A stretch of DNA of 64,000 nucleotides from the NCBI GenBank assembly GCA_016584305.1, contig JACEEZ010011995.1:127501-191500 (forward strand). Reading direction: 5' to 3'. The notes under the pieces were generated by a model. That model was not told the DNA's origin, did not search any database, and saw only the letters and a list, made by a program, of their open reading frames with translations. The DNA is from Chionoecetes opilio. Taxonomy: Eukaryota > Arthropoda > Malacostraca > Decapoda > Majidae. Shown in pieces: positions 9,355 through 21,745 of the stretch (its first letter is position 1; each line of letters opens with the position of its first letter). The position numbers and the translations under genes are program-made.

Positions 9355-10430
9355 GATGCATTTCCCCCAGATTTCCCCATTGCGGGTTGCAATGCGGCCG
9401 AGGAGGAGGCGACATGTTGGTGGAGGTGTTTCGATCTGCGAGGGTGGTTCGAAGCAGAGGTATTATCCTTGAAAGGTTTAGGGCAATCAGCATTTGTCGA
9501 AGCAGCAAATTGGAGACACGGGTAGCAGCAGCTTTTTTGGAGGAGCTAGGGCGAGCAGGGTCCTTGCCAGGGGTTAGGGGCAGGATTTAAAAGGCGGTGA
9601 CGTCAGGAGAGAGGAGGTGTGAAGCAACATTGTCTTGCCTTTTTGGGGGAGGTGGTTCGATCTTCACTGATCTATCACTGGCCGATAGTTCCCCTCCTGA
9701 CGAAGGGAGAGAGAGTGGAAGTTGGCCATGCCGTTAAGTGGGGCATGGCTCAGAAAATAGCGCAAAAAAAGGGGAGGGGCAGAAAAAAAAGCTTAATAAA
9801 AACCTAACAAAACAGACTGCCAATTAGCAGAAACACAAGCTACCTGACGGGGGATGGATGGTAAACTCGTCCAGCAACTTCCTACAAACGTCAGGAGGGC
9901 TAAACTGGCCGCCGTCTAAACGGCGTCGTACCAGCCCTGACGCTGGGCCCTTTTCGGGACTTAACCGGACCTATCAAATCGCTGCATCCCCTCTCCACAG
10001 ACCTTTCCAGTACCCTCTAAGGGGCCAAATCATGTAATGGGACTAAAGCACCCAACCTTCAGGTTCGCCTTGGAGTCTGTGAAGCGACTCTAACAAAGGG
10101 CAGAGGTGCTGGCAGAAACTCGTGAAACACCAGCAGCAAAACTTTTTACGGTTTGGAATGCTACTGCTAGCGAGGTGAACACCGAGCGAGCGTGCTCTCC
10201 CACCGAAGGGTCGGGAAGGGCTGAACTTCACTGAAGGTTTGGAACTTTGGTACACGGCGCGCGCAGTGTTGCCTACTCATTTACACTCATATTTGGTCCA
10301 AATATCTCCCACCGACGGGTCGGGAAGACTGAACTTCACTGAAGGTTTGGTAAGCGCGGCGCGCGCAGTGTTGCCTACTCATTTACACTCAATTTGGTCC
10401 AAATACTCTACAGAAACCATGAAAAGTCCT
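9355..10430 (+). repeat. repeat R2, copy A
   Basis: Moderately GC-rich repeat starting GCGGGTTGCAATGCGGCCGA and ending near CGCGCGCAGTGTTGCC. It is present six times in the window (also 15630, 17330 and 21745 in direct orientation; 29530 and 55510 inverted). It holds duplicated 'cccaccgacgggtcgggaag' motifs (10200 and 10309) and a short open frame ('LVEVFRSARVVRSRGIILER') also open in copy C. No protein family is recognised. It is probably a non-autonomous mobile element. Confidence 0.8.
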
Positions 10431-10439
10431 TAAAGTACA

Positions 10440-11860
10440 ATACCAATTCCCCGCGCCTGTCCCTACAAAGAAATTTAAAATATGTTACCAAGAAATTACA
10501 TAGCACGTTTTTTTTTATATAAAGTGCCAATTTTAGGGACCAGAAATTTAAAGATGATCAGAAAATGTATATTATTAACGAGTTAAACATTTACCTTATC
10601 TTATTTTTCTTCACTTACTAGTACCATGGAATATAATACAGTGAAAGGGAAAAGGTAATAATAGTGTACCCCTGTTCATCATTGTACAATATTGTATATG
10701 AAGAAAAGGACAAATGGTGTACAACATGCTCATGATTCTACAATATTGTATATAATTGCATGGAGACAATTTAAAGGGGTTCCATATACATGAAGCTGTA
10801 CATGAACAAAGCTGTGACTTACCTTCAGCCATTTAGATCTGAAGCGTTGTTCTTGGGTGAGACTTGTCTTCTTTTGAGAGTTCGGGCCTCTTTTCTTTCT
10901 AGATTTTTAGGGTTTCCTTGCACCATTCTTTTCATTGTCTAAAATTTTCTGAAGTCAAATCGGAGGTAGAGGGCCTGATCCCCACAACGATTTAAACAGC
11001 TGATGCTATGATGTGTAGGCCGTGTCACACGAGCAATTTTCCCAGCATCTTTTGGTATTTTGTACCAAAGATGCCCGTAGTGGTGGCAAAACTGCGCGTG
11101 TTTGTCACACCGCGTTTCGGCTACGAGCATATTCCCTACCAGTAGCTAAGACCTGTATCTTCTATCTTAGCTACTCTACTTCTACTGGCATCTATAAGCT
11201 GTCCTTCCCCGTTGATAACCATACCTCCACATATTATCCCCGTTTCTATAGTAAAAACCACGCAGCCTATTAAATATCTATTTTTATCAACATTTTCCGT
11301 CATAACTTCTCATCAACAACTCAAAACTTACCTATATATCTAAATCATACGTAAAAAAAAATATAAATAACACGCATGTGTGCAATTTAGTCCGGACAGT
11401 GATGAAATAATACATTTTTTTGTTAAATCGATGTTTATTAAAAAAAAAACATGTCAATGGTAAGATAGATGATACATTTAATTTGAGATCTAACCACCCT
11501 ATGCTTTTACAAGCAGTTCCACTCGCTTTGGCATAGATTCCACCAAGCTTGAACACATTTCTGCTAGTTCTTCGTCATGGTACCAGGCCTTAATAACAGC
11601 ACAAATCAGCTTCTGCATCGTCGAACAGTCGTCTTTCTCGATTCTAAGTTTGATTATAGCCCATAGATTACACTGGTCGACACCAAAAATGGTTCTGAGT
11701 TCATTGTTGGCAAGCATTTTCGCTGCTGATTTAAAAAATGGCATTGCTTTTTCTCTAGCACGTATAGTTTTTGAAATATCGGCTTTTAAAATTTTAATAG
11801 CTATTATAATTATATACGTATATATAATTATATAATTAATCGAAACAATCCCCCTACGTT
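10440..11860. repeat. repeat R1, copy A
   Basis: AT-rich repeat always next to R2 in the direct copies. Landmarks are a duplicated 'ttctacaatattgtata' motif (about 10690 and 10740), a 'ggccgtgtcacacgag' motif (11019) of the type seen at TTAA-flanked ends elsewhere, and the Tc1-like transposase tail at 11499-11744. Inverted copies lie at 41490-42180 and 50560-51360. Confidence 0.8.
11499..11744 (-). pseudogene. Tc1-like transposase C-terminal remnant
   Basis: The minus-strand frame reads '..CNLWAIIKLRIEK', 'TMQKLICAVIKAWYHDEELA' and 'SLVESMPKRVELLVKA'. The pattern NLW..I K..I followed by W......L...SMP+RV..V..AKG is the standard C-terminus of Tc1/mariner DD34E transposases. The catalytic region is absent, so only the tail survives in this R1 copy. 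The same tail occurs in sense at about 41503-41690. Confidence 0.65.
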
Positions 11861-12142
11861 AATATATATTACTCGTAATTAAATTCTGGTGGTGCCTGCG
11901 TCTTTATTAGGACCTAATGTACATATCTGGCAAAAAATATACTTAAATTATGTTTCAAATATATCCGAAAATGTGCCACATCTTGGAAATATCCGAAAAT
12001 ATGCCAAATCACAGTAAATTTTGACTTTATATATACACCTTTTTCACTGTCAACAAGAGGTTTGTACATACAGTTGAACCTGCCAGGTGAGTCTTTCGGT
12101 CGTGCTGGCCATTCCTTTTGTTTGTAATGTTTGCTGTCCGCT

Positions 12143-13157
12143 CTAGTCCCACAAACAAAGAAAACACATGTGCTTAGTGTAACCTAACTGGAGTCCTAGA
12201 AGCAAGGAGATTACCTTCAGGTCCCCACACAGATTCCACTGATGTTCTTCATATTTAACAGCAGATAACAAAGTCTTCATAGTTTCATAAGTTTCACTCA
12301 TTTCATGGCCATGCGCAATTGAAACACTCGGAAGCTTATTTCCTTTATGCAGAAGAACGGCCTTTAGCGTGTTTTTTCTTGAATCTATGGAACAGCCGCC
12401 ACTCACTCTTATCATAAGTGTGAGACTCACAAAGTTGTTCCATGAGTGTGTCAACATCAAAGCAGTAACAGAGCTTGTGTTCCATCTTGAAGAAGCTTGA
12501 AAATCTTTATGTCTACGACGAAACGTGGTGATGAGAACTCCTTCTTGTAGCAAATTCCATTCCTTGAGACGAGATCCAAGGACTTCACTTTTCTCCTTGG
12601 GTAGATCTAGGTCCCTAGCAAGGTCATGTAGCATTTCCTGACTGATGAATTTGGGCTCTCTGTTGTCTGCCATTTCTTGAAAGTCTGTATCCATGGGATT
12701 ATCCTCCTCGTTCGAATCTGATTCACTTATAGCACTTGCAATTGGAACATTTGGAACTGGGAGATCAGGACTATGTGGCACAGGCCTGATGGCAGAAGGT
12801 ACGTCAGGATACCTGATTTTAGCTCGCTCTTAGCTCGATCTTAGTGAGGCAGAAGTAGCAGTCAGTACTGTGATCCTTTTGTTCACGCCAAACCATTGGG
12901 ATGCCGAATGCCATGCCTGATGGCCGTTTGCCACGCATCCATTCATTCAAGTGGTTCACACAGGGGTTGCATGCTACGTGAGGGGCCCACTTCTTATCTT
13001 GATCACCTATACGGCACTTGAAGTAATGCAGATAAGCTGCTTTAACATTCTTTGTAAGATGTTTCTTCAGACTGTCAGGGGTAAAAATTCCACATATGTA
13101 ACAAAAACTGTCCGATGCACTCACACAGTTACGGCGCTCCATCACAGCCCGGTACAA
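12143..13157 (-). pseudogene. uncharacterised amplified arthropod protein family, N-terminal part
   Basis: Two minus-strand frames, 12819-13157 (112 aa) then 12143-12781 (212 aa), form one protein broken near 12800. The first holds a zinc-binding pattern 'CYICGIFTPDS', then 'VGDQDKKWAPHVACNPCVNH'-like cysteines and 'DCYFCLTKIEL'. The second has acidic 'SESDSNEEDNPMDTD', then 'LARDLDLPKEKSEVLGSRL', 'LKAVLLHKGNKLPSVSIAHG' and 'CGDLKVISLLLGLQLGYTKH' ending 'CFLCLWD' and a stop. From memory this is a family present in many copies in insect and crustacean genomes, probably mobile-element derived, with no settled function. The C-terminal half is missing. A badly eroded copy lies at 19380-20400. Confidence 0.6.
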
Positions 13158-13199
13158 GGTACTATATACGGTAAACCAACTAAAATTAGGACTCCACTA

Positions 13200-14280
13200 A
13201 ATCAAGCACATCATATCTGCAAAGAAAAATAAAATGTTTAAACATGTCAATAGCTGTACGATCAGTAAGTAAAAATGTACTACACAGCCTGCTAACCCCT
13301 CGCCAATACGCAGCGCGCACACCCTCCCCTGCTCACTGCACAAACCACACTGACTCAAAAACACTGCACTGCCCTAAATAGGCTTGAGAAAAGAAAAGAT
13401 TAAGAGTTTAAAATGAAAACATTGATGAAACCTATTTCTGCTGATTTTACCCATATTTTTTCATGAATTGCGTCTGGTTCTCAAAAACTGGACGTGATAG
13501 AGTTAATTGAACATCAGATTCGAGTTCAGCAGGGTCGATTTACCTATAATCAGCTTCATTTAGTCCAGAACCATATCTTCGATTTTTTTTTGTCGCCAGT
13601 GTTTAAATGGGGTTTATGACAGGAAATTCCCGGGCCCAAATTTTAAAGGGTTTTGTCCATTTTCTTCGAAGAATTGCGCTTTTTTTTCGGGAAGTAGGGG
13701 CAGGAGCGGGAAACCTGCGGGAAAAAGGCGCTCCATCGGCAAGTCCTTGGGGATCACAGGAAGCAAGGAGCTCCGGATCCTTGTTTTTACGTGTTCTCAA
13801 ACCCACAACATTAACCCCCACGACGCATGGCCCCTTTTTATCAGAGAATCTTTTTATTTTTAAATACTAGTAGATATGGCCCCTAAATGAAAACTATGTA
13901 GATGGGTTTATTTTCATCCACTTTAATGGAGTTATAAAGCGCCCTTTAAATGGGCATCAGGAGGCATCTTACCCCCCAAAATTTCAAAGGGACAACATGA
14001 TCGTAAATACTAGCCTTTTGGTATATACACATAAGGGTAAATAAAATTTCTTTTTCCCTTTTAATTCACCTTTATTATTATAAGACAAATTTTAAAGGAA
14101 GTCATATATTTTTAGTATAAGAAGTATAAAATTTTTAAAAAAAAAAAAAAAAATTCTAAATACTCCTCACAATACAAATTTGAAGGTATATATCCTATAA
14201 AAAGTGAATAAAAATTAAACAATTAGAAAATGATAATAATGCCGCACCCCACCATTCTTGGCCTTCTTTCTTTTTGGGAC
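13200..14280. other. no gene seen
   Basis: Spacer between composite copies A and B. From about 13600 on it is rich in homopolymer runs (tttttttt, cccccc, aaaaaaaaa), as in the eroded copies that follow. Short open frames here have no recognisable content. Confidence 0.5.
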
Positions 14281-15620
14281 TGAAAAAAAGTAAAGAATCA
14301 TCACCCTAGAAATGTCCTTTTTGTGACTTTGCAATGTTCAAATTCAACAGACACTTACACTTAAAGTTGTTTCATGAAACTAAATCTAATTTTTTTTTAA
14401 TGTCACATTCCAAAAATGCCATAAGTCATTTAAAACAGTGGCCTTTATACAACACAACTATAGGAACCATGGCACAAAGGTTTTTGATAGAGAGGTATCT
14501 AAAGTTCATGAGCCTTCCCATCATGTAGTGGCATTTCTTTTGTTTCCTGAACATAAAAAGAATGACCTGGTTGAACAATAAAGACAGAAAAGTACAACAA
14601 GAGAATTTCGGGGGAAGCTTTTTGCATTTTTTATTTAAATTTTAAAAGGAAAAAAACATATGTTCCAAACATTTGTAGCTCTCCACCTCTGAAATTAACT
14701 TTGTTGTAAAATTTCAAAAGAAAAGTACAAGTCATTGTAAGAAAAAGGTTTTTGGTTTGAGCTTGGTGTAGTCAAAATGACTCAAAGACCTTTCAGCCCT
14801 TTGGTGAAAAACACTATGATGAAGAAAATTCATTTTAAGTTTCAAAATTAAATTTAAAAAAAATTATTGAACAAAATTTCCCTTTTGGGGCTGAAAAAGA
14901 ACTTCTTGTCCCCCCAAAGATAACAAGTAAAAATTTTCTTTACTCCAATAATTAAAAGTTTAAGCCATTTTCCTCAGTAGACACTAACAAAAAATACTCA
15001 ATGATATCATGAAAAGACAAAATTTCTCATGCACTTTATGACACTTGTGAGGTATTTAATCTGAGAGGTAAAAAATAACTTTTTGGGGATAAATTGCATC
15101 TCTACATTGATAAATTTTTGAGCGGGTAATCCTTTGGGGGAAAAGCGGGGAAAAATAAAAGGTAAAGTGCATATTTCACAATTGGGCAATAGCATAAGTA
15201 CAGGACCCGAAAAATTCTGTTTGCTTTTTGCAAGAACCATTTTATCAAAACCTATGATGGAAATTTTCAAAAATTCCTTTAGCCGTAGTGAGATTTTCAT
15301 ACTCTCCAGAAGGAATTGATTTTGGGCTTTAATGGGAGACAGCAAAAAGGGAACAGAAAAATTTGAATTTTATTGGGGGATAGCCTTCATCCCATGCTGT
15401 TGCCCGGTTTTCCAAAACACATTCAATTCAGGGTTTTTTTGCAGGATTGCTCAGTAAATTTTGCAGATTTAGGGGAAAAAAAAAAGAAAATTCCCCAATT
15501 TTACCAAAAACTAGAAGTTAAAGAAAAAATAAAATACATTGAGAGGACCGGGGTGATGCTGCCCCCGTAGGCATAAAACATAAATGTGGTTTTCCCGTCT
15601 GAGTTACTTCAAAGTCTGAG
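14280..15620 (+). pseudogene. copy B1: eroded copy of the 20.5 kb family
   Basis: Follows copies A and C from 'atgttcaaattcaacag' to 'ttccccattgcggggt', but with an indel every few tens of bases, mostly in homopolymers. It retains the segment deleted in copy A. No frame survives. Confidence 0.75.
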
Positions 15621-15629
15621 AATTTTCCC

Positions 15630-16290
15630 CAGATTTCCCCATTGCGGGGTTTCAATGGGCCCAGGAGGAGGCACATGTTTTGGGGGGGTGTTTCGATCTG
15701 CGAGGGTGGTTCGAAGCAGAGGGATTATCCTTGAAAGGTTAGGGCAAACAGCATTGTCGAGCAGCAAAATGGAGACACACTCCAACAATTTAATTGATTT
15801 TTAAAAGAAAAACAGCAGCTTTCTTGGAGGGGTAGGGCGACAAGGTTTGCAGGGGTTTGGGGCAGGAGGTTTGCCCTTTGGGGTTGTGAAGCGACTCTAA
15901 AAAGGCAGAGTGCTGGCAAAAACTCGGAAAAAACCAGCACAAAACTTTCTACGGGTGGGGAAAGTCTACTGCATGCAGGGAAACCCAGGGGCGTACTCTT
16001 CCACCGAGGGTCGGGGAAGACTGAACTTCACGAAGGTTTTGAACTTTTGGTTTCACGGCCGCCCAGTGTTCCTACTCATTTTCACTTTTATTTGGTCCAA
16101 ATATCTCCCCCCGAGGGTCGGGGGGAAAACGAACTTCACTGAAAGGTTGGGGAAACCGGCGCGCGCAGTGTTGCCTATCTTACACTCATATTTTTCCAAA
16201 TATCTCTACAGAAACAGAAAAGTCCCCCAACGTGTCCCTACGTACAATGCCAATATCCCCCCGCCTGTCCCTACATGAAATTTAAAAGAT
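15630..16290 (+). repeat. repeat R2, copy B1 (internally deleted)
   Basis: Matches R2 from 'gtttcgatctgcgagggtgg' to 'cgcgcgcagtgttgcctat'. It lacks several hundred bases between about 15840 and 15870, including the segment with 'cctgacgggggatggatgg' present in copies A and C. Confidence 0.75.
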
Positions 16291-17257
16291 GCCACAAGAA
16301 ACACATAGCACGTTTTTTTTGTTTAAAGTTTCAATTTTAGGGGCCAGATTAATATGATCAGAAAAAAAAAATATTATATAAGATTAAACATTGACCTTAT
16401 CTTATATTTTCACTTACTAGTAAAATGTGAATATAATATACAGTGAAGGAGAGGTAATAATGGGGTTCCCACTGTTTCAATTTTACAAAGTAAATTTAAG
16501 GAAATGGCGAAATGGTGTACAGCATGCTCATGTTTACAATATTGTTAAAAATTTCATGGAGACAATTAAGGTGTTCCATATACAAGAAGTTGTACATGAA
16601 CACCTATGATTTTCCTTCAGCCATTTGATCTGAAGCTTTTTTTTCTTGGGGGGAAAGTCTTTTTTGAGAGTTCGCCTCTTTTTTTTTAGATTTTTTAGGT
16701 TTTTCCCTTTCCCCAGTCTTTTCCCTTTTCTAATATTTTTTGAAGTAAAACTCGGAGGGAGAGGGCCTGATCCCAAAACGATTTAAAAGCTATGCTATGA
16801 TGGTAAGGCCCCTGTACACGAGCGATATTTTTCCCGCCTTTTTTTATTTTGCTACCAAAAGATGCCCGTAGTGGTGGCAAAAACTGCGCGGTTTACACCC
16901 CGTTTGGCTACGAGCATTTCCCACCCAAAAGCTAAGACCTGTATTCTTTATCTTTTGCTATTTACTTCTACTGGCATCATAAGTGTCCTTCCCTGTTTAT
17001 AAACCAAACCCCCACATATTTCCCCGTTTTTATATAAAAAAAAACACGCGCCTATTAAAATCGTTTTATCAAAATTTTTTGTCATAATTCTCATCAACAA
17101 CTCAAAACTTACCCATATATCTAAATCAACGTAAAAAAAAATATAAATAAAAAGGGTGCAATTTAGTCCCGGGCAGTGATAAATAAAACATTTTTTTTTA
17201 AATTGAGTTTTTTTAAAAAAAAAATGTCAAAGGGGAAGATAGATGATACATTTTAAA
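16290..17257. repeat. repeat R1, copy B1
   Basis: Follows R1 copy A with many small indels, down to 'gatagatgatacatttta', and breaks off at an ambiguous base (N at 17258). The assembly is therefore uncertain here. Confidence 0.75.
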
Positions 17258-17329
17258 NTTTTTTTTTGCAATCCCAAACCATTTTGGGGTTTTTCTTTTT
17301 GGCAGGTTTCCTAAAGTAAATCGATTTTA

Positions 17330-18060
17330 AGGGGAAAAGAAAGGGGCACCCTTTTTACCACACGGGGTTTGCCGGGGTTGGGGGCAAATAAAATACTTAA
17401 AGAGGGCGGGGTAAACCCTGTTTTGGGGGCTTTAAGTGGTTCAAGCGATTATTTCCAAATCCGATGTTTTCCCCCCAGAAAAAAAATTCCCCCCAAGGGG
17501 GCATGGCCAGAAAAGCGAAAAGGGGGGAGGTTTTCCGACTGCATTGGCAAAAAAAAGAGGGGGTTTTAAACCTTGAATTTAAGGTCAGGGGGCAATCCCC
17601 CCTTGGGTCGACCCCCCAGGGGGCCCCCCCCGGGCAAATATAAGGTGTTTTAAAATTTGAAACCCCCTGGGGGCCAACTCTTGGGGGGGAAACCACCCAA
17701 ATTCGGGGGTTGCCTTGGAGTCTGTGAAAAACTCTAACAAGGGCAAGGTTGTGGCAAAACTCTTTAAAACACCGCAGCAAACTTTACGGGTTTGAATGCC
17801 TACTGCATACGAAAAACCCCCGAGCACTTCTTCCCACCGACGGGGGGAAAAAACGGAACTTCACTAAGGGTTTGGAAAACTTGGTAGCACGGGCGCGCAG
17901 TTTTGCCTACCATTTAACTATTTTTGGGTAAAAATTCTCCCACCGACGGTGGGGGGAAGACAAAACTTCACTAAAGGGTTTGGGTGCGCGGCGCGCGCAG
18001 TTTTTCCTCTCATTTACCTCAAATTTGGCCAAATATCTCTACAAAACCATAAAAATTTTC
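17330..18060 (+). repeat. repeat R2, copy B2 (very degraded)
   Basis: Recognisable by 'gtttgccggggttggggg', 'ggcatggccagaaaagc', 'ccttggagtctgtgaaaa' and 'gcggcgcgcgcagttttt', in R2 order. Long G, C and A runs replace the mixed sequence of the clean copies. Confidence 0.65.
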
Positions 18061-19380
18061 CAAACGACAATCCAAATATCCCCGCGGCCCTACATGAAAT
18101 TTAAAATTTTCCCAAAAAACACATAGCACTTTTTTTTTTTTAAAGTGCAATTTTGGGGACAATTTAAAAGTGACAAAAAAAGTATATTATTAACGATTTT
18201 TTAAAACATTGACCTTTTTTATTTCTTCCTTACTATCCCATAATAAAAATACAGTAAAGGGAAGGGTAAAAAGGTGTCCCACTGTTCATCATTGTACAAT
18301 TTTGAAATATGAAGGAAAGGCGAATGGTTAACAGCTCAGTTTCTAAAATTTTGTATAAAATTGCATGGAGACAATTAAGGTGTTCCTATACAAAAGTTGT
18401 ACATGAACACCTAGTGACTTACTTAAATTTAGATCGAAGCTTTGTTTTCTTGGGTGAGACTTGTCTTCTTTTAGATTCGCCCTTTTCTTTCTAGATTTTT
18501 TGGGTTTCCTTGCCATCTTTTCCATTGTCTAATTTTTCTGGTCAAACTACGGGGGTAGAGGGCCGATCCCCACAAACGATTTAAACAGTGAGCTATGATG
18601 TGTAAGGCCTTCACACAGCGATTTTTCCCACCCTTTTTTGGGTATTTTGCCCCAAAAATGCCCGTAGGGGTGGCAAAAACTGCGCGTGTTGTCACCCGCG
18701 TTTCGGCTACGAGCATTTTTCCTCCCAGATAGCTAAGACCGTATTTTTCATTTTTAGCTATTTTTCTTCTACTTGGATTAAAAGCTGTCCTTCCCTGTTA
18801 TAACCTAACCCCACATATTACCCCCGTTTCTATATAAAAACACACGCAGCCTATAAAATCTTTTTTATCAATTTTTTCCGCAAAACTTCTCATCAACAAC
18901 CAAATTTCCCATATTCAAATCATACGAAAAAAAAATAAAATAACACGATTTGCATTTAGTCCGGACAGTGATGAAAATACTTTTTTTGTTAAATGATGTT
19001 TTTAAAAAAAACATGTAAAGGGGAAGATAGATGAACTTTTAATAGGATCAACCACCCTTTTCTTTTAAACAGTTCCCTCGTTTTGGCATAGTTTCCCCAA
19101 GTTTGAACCAATTTTTGCTATTCTTCGTCATGGTACCACCTTAAAACAGCACAAACACTTTTGCATCGTCGAACATCGCTTTTTCGATTCTAATTTGATT
19201 ATAGCCCATGATTTTTGCCCAAAAAAGCGATTCATTTTGGAAAACATTTTCGTGCATTTTAAAAAAAGGGTTTCTTTTTTTTTTGGTTGTTTTTTAAAAT
19301 TTCCCTTTTTAAAAAATAGCAAAATTTTTTACGATATAAAAAAAAAAATTTTAAAAAAACGAAATCCCCCACGTTAAATA
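18060..19380. repeat. repeat R1, copy B2 (degraded)
   Basis: Follows R1 from 'acacatagcac' through 'gtaaggccttcacacagcga' to 'cttcgtcatggtaccacc', including the position of the Tc1-like tail, which has no open frame here. Confidence 0.7.
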
Positions 19381-20400
19381 TTTTTTAAATTCTGGGGTGC
19401 CTCGCTTTATTAGGTATTCATTCTAAAATTATCTTAAAATTTAAAACCCAAAGTAATCTTTAAACCCCCAAAAATTTAATCACAGTAAATTTTTTTCTTT
19501 AAAAATTTCCCTTTTTCCTTCCAATTTTACTAATTTTAACCCGCCGTATTTTTCGGGGGTTTATTTTTTTGTTTTTAAGGTTCCCCCAGGTAAAAAAAAG
19601 AAAAATTTTTTTAAAACCAATGGTTTAACAAAGGGGTTATTCAAAAACAATTAGATTTCTTCCCAATTTCACAATCGTCTTCATTTTTTCAAAATTTTAT
19701 CATTTCATGGGGCCTTGAAAAATCAAGTTTTTTCCACAGAAAAACCCCCAGTGTTTTTTTTCTTAATTTGGAAAAGCCCCTCCTTTTCTAAGTAAAAAAA
19801 AGGGCCCGATTTCAACACAACATAGACTTTGGTTTTTTTGAAAAAGTTTTAAATCTTTTGCCCCCAAAAAAGTGTGGAAACTTTCTTTTACAAATTCCTT
19901 TTGAGGAGACCAAGGGCCACTTTTTTCCCCGGGGGATTTCCCAAAAAAAGGCATTGCATTTTTTTGAAATTTTGGGCCCCTTTTTCTCCACTTGAAAGCT
20001 TTCCTGGGATTACCTTGTTAAAACGAAAATTTAGCATTTAAATTAAATTTTTAAAAGGGGTAGATAGGGGCCCGGCCTTCAGGTGTAGGCCATTTTGTCC
20101 GGGTTTTTTTTAAATCCCTTTAGTTTTAAAAAATGAACAATTTCCTTTTTTTGCCAACCTTGGGAGCCAATCCCGCATCCTTTCCAATTTATCTTTAAGT
20201 TTCACCAGGGGGATCACAGGGACTTTTTATCTTGATCCCCCCCCTTTATATGCAATGGTTTTACTTCTTTTTAAGGTTTCCAAATTTTAGGGTTTAAAAA
20301 TTCCAAAATTTAACAAAAATTAGAAAAATTACGGCGCTCCATCACCCCGGCAAAATAAATCGGACCAAAAATTTCCCCAAAAAAAGCACACTTCTCAAAA
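19380..20400 (-). pseudogene. degraded copy of the 12.1-13.2 kb family
   Basis: Word-by-word relative of 11880-13160: 'attctggggtgcctcgc', 'caaattccttttgaggagac', 'ccaaccttgggagccaatcc' and 'ttacggcgctccatcaccc' appear in the same order. All frames are destroyed by homopolymer-type indels. Confidence 0.55.
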
Positions 20401-20529
20401 AAATAAAAATTTTTTAAAGTTCTGAGGCGTAATAAAAATTTTAAATCCAGTGAATGCTACCCCGGGACACCCCCGTCCCCCAAAAAATGACTAAAACCTG
20501 ATCCCTTGTTGGAAAAAAAATTTAAGAGT

Positions 20530-21745
20530 TTTTTTGCAGTAATGGCACTAAGGATTTGATAAGAGTATCTAAAGTTCATGAGCCATACCATCATGTAGTG
20601 GCATTTTGTGTTCCTGAAATAATCAAGATATGACCTGTGTTGAGACAAATGAAGCCACAGACAAGTACAACATAGAGAATTTCAGGAAGCATTTTGCATC
20701 TTTTATTTTGAATGTTAAGGAAAAACATATGCTTCCAGACATCTTGATAGACTCTCTCACCTCTGAAATTAACTTTTTTGTAAAATTCACAGAAGAAAGC
20801 TACAAGTCATTGATAAGTAAAGGTTTGGTTGAGCTTGGTGCTAGTATAAATGACTCAGACCTTTTCAGCCCTTCTTGGTGAGGAAACACTATATGATGCA
20901 AGTAAAATTCAGTTAAGATTCTATATTAAAGTTGAAAAAATTAATTGAACAGCAATTCCCATTTGTGGCTGCAAAAGAATCTCTCTTGTCAGCCCAAGAT
21001 AACAAGTCAAAATTTCATTACATACCAATAATTGAAATGCTTCAAGCCATAATCTCTCATGTAGACACTCAACAAGAAATACTCAATGATTATCATGATA
21101 GACATAATTCTCATGCACTTTATGACACTTGTGATGGTACTATATCTGATGTAGGTAACAATAACTATTTGAGGATTAAATTGCATCTCTACATTGATGA
21201 ATTTGAGCTGTGTAATCCTATTGGGGCAAAGCGGGGTAAATATAAGGTAACAGCTGCATATTTCACAATTGGCAATATGTCACTAAGGTACAGGACCAGA
21301 AAAATGTTGTTGTGCTTACTTGCAAGGCACACTTTCATCAAATCCTATGATGGAAATTATCAAAAGTTTCTTCAGCCGTTAGTTGATGATTTGCATACTC
21401 TCCAGAATGGAATTGATGTTGACTTTAATAGGAGACAGCAAAAGGTAACAGCAAAATTTGAATTAGTATTGGGAGATAGCCTGTCATCCCATGCTGTTGC
21501 CGGATTCCAAACACATTTCAATTCAGGTTCTTTTTGCAGGTATTGCTCAGTAAATTATGCAGATTTTAGGGAAAAAAATAGAAATTTCCACAATTATACC
21601 AAGAACATATGACAGGTATAAGGAACAAATAAAATACATTGATGAGGATCCGGCTGATGCTGCCCTGTATGGCATAAAGCATAAATGTGTGTTTTCCAGT
21701 CTGAGTGACTTCAAAGTTACTGATGCATTTCCCCCAGATTTCCCC
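20530..21745 (+). pseudogene. copy C: best preserved member of the uncharacterised family
   Basis: Open pieces are 20630-20881 (83 aa, 'IENFRKHFASFILNVKEKHM') and 20932-21612 (226 aa), and the tail continues in another frame after 21600 ('YDRYKEQIKYIDEDPADAAL' to 'FKVTDAFPPDFPH'). A one-base deletion at about 21605 separates the last two, and a stop near 20881 separates the first two. Central landmarks are 'YIDEFELCNPIGAKRGKYK', 'VTAAYFTIGNMSLRYR', 'LLARHTFIKSYDGNYQKFLQ', 'FQTHFNSGSFCRYCSVNYAD' (a CxxC) and 'FPPDFPH'. From memory this architecture is an uncharacterised multicopy family in fish, cnidarians and other animals, probably transposon-derived. The protein is cut at FPPDFPH by repeat R2 in every copy seen here. 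Confidence 0.65.
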
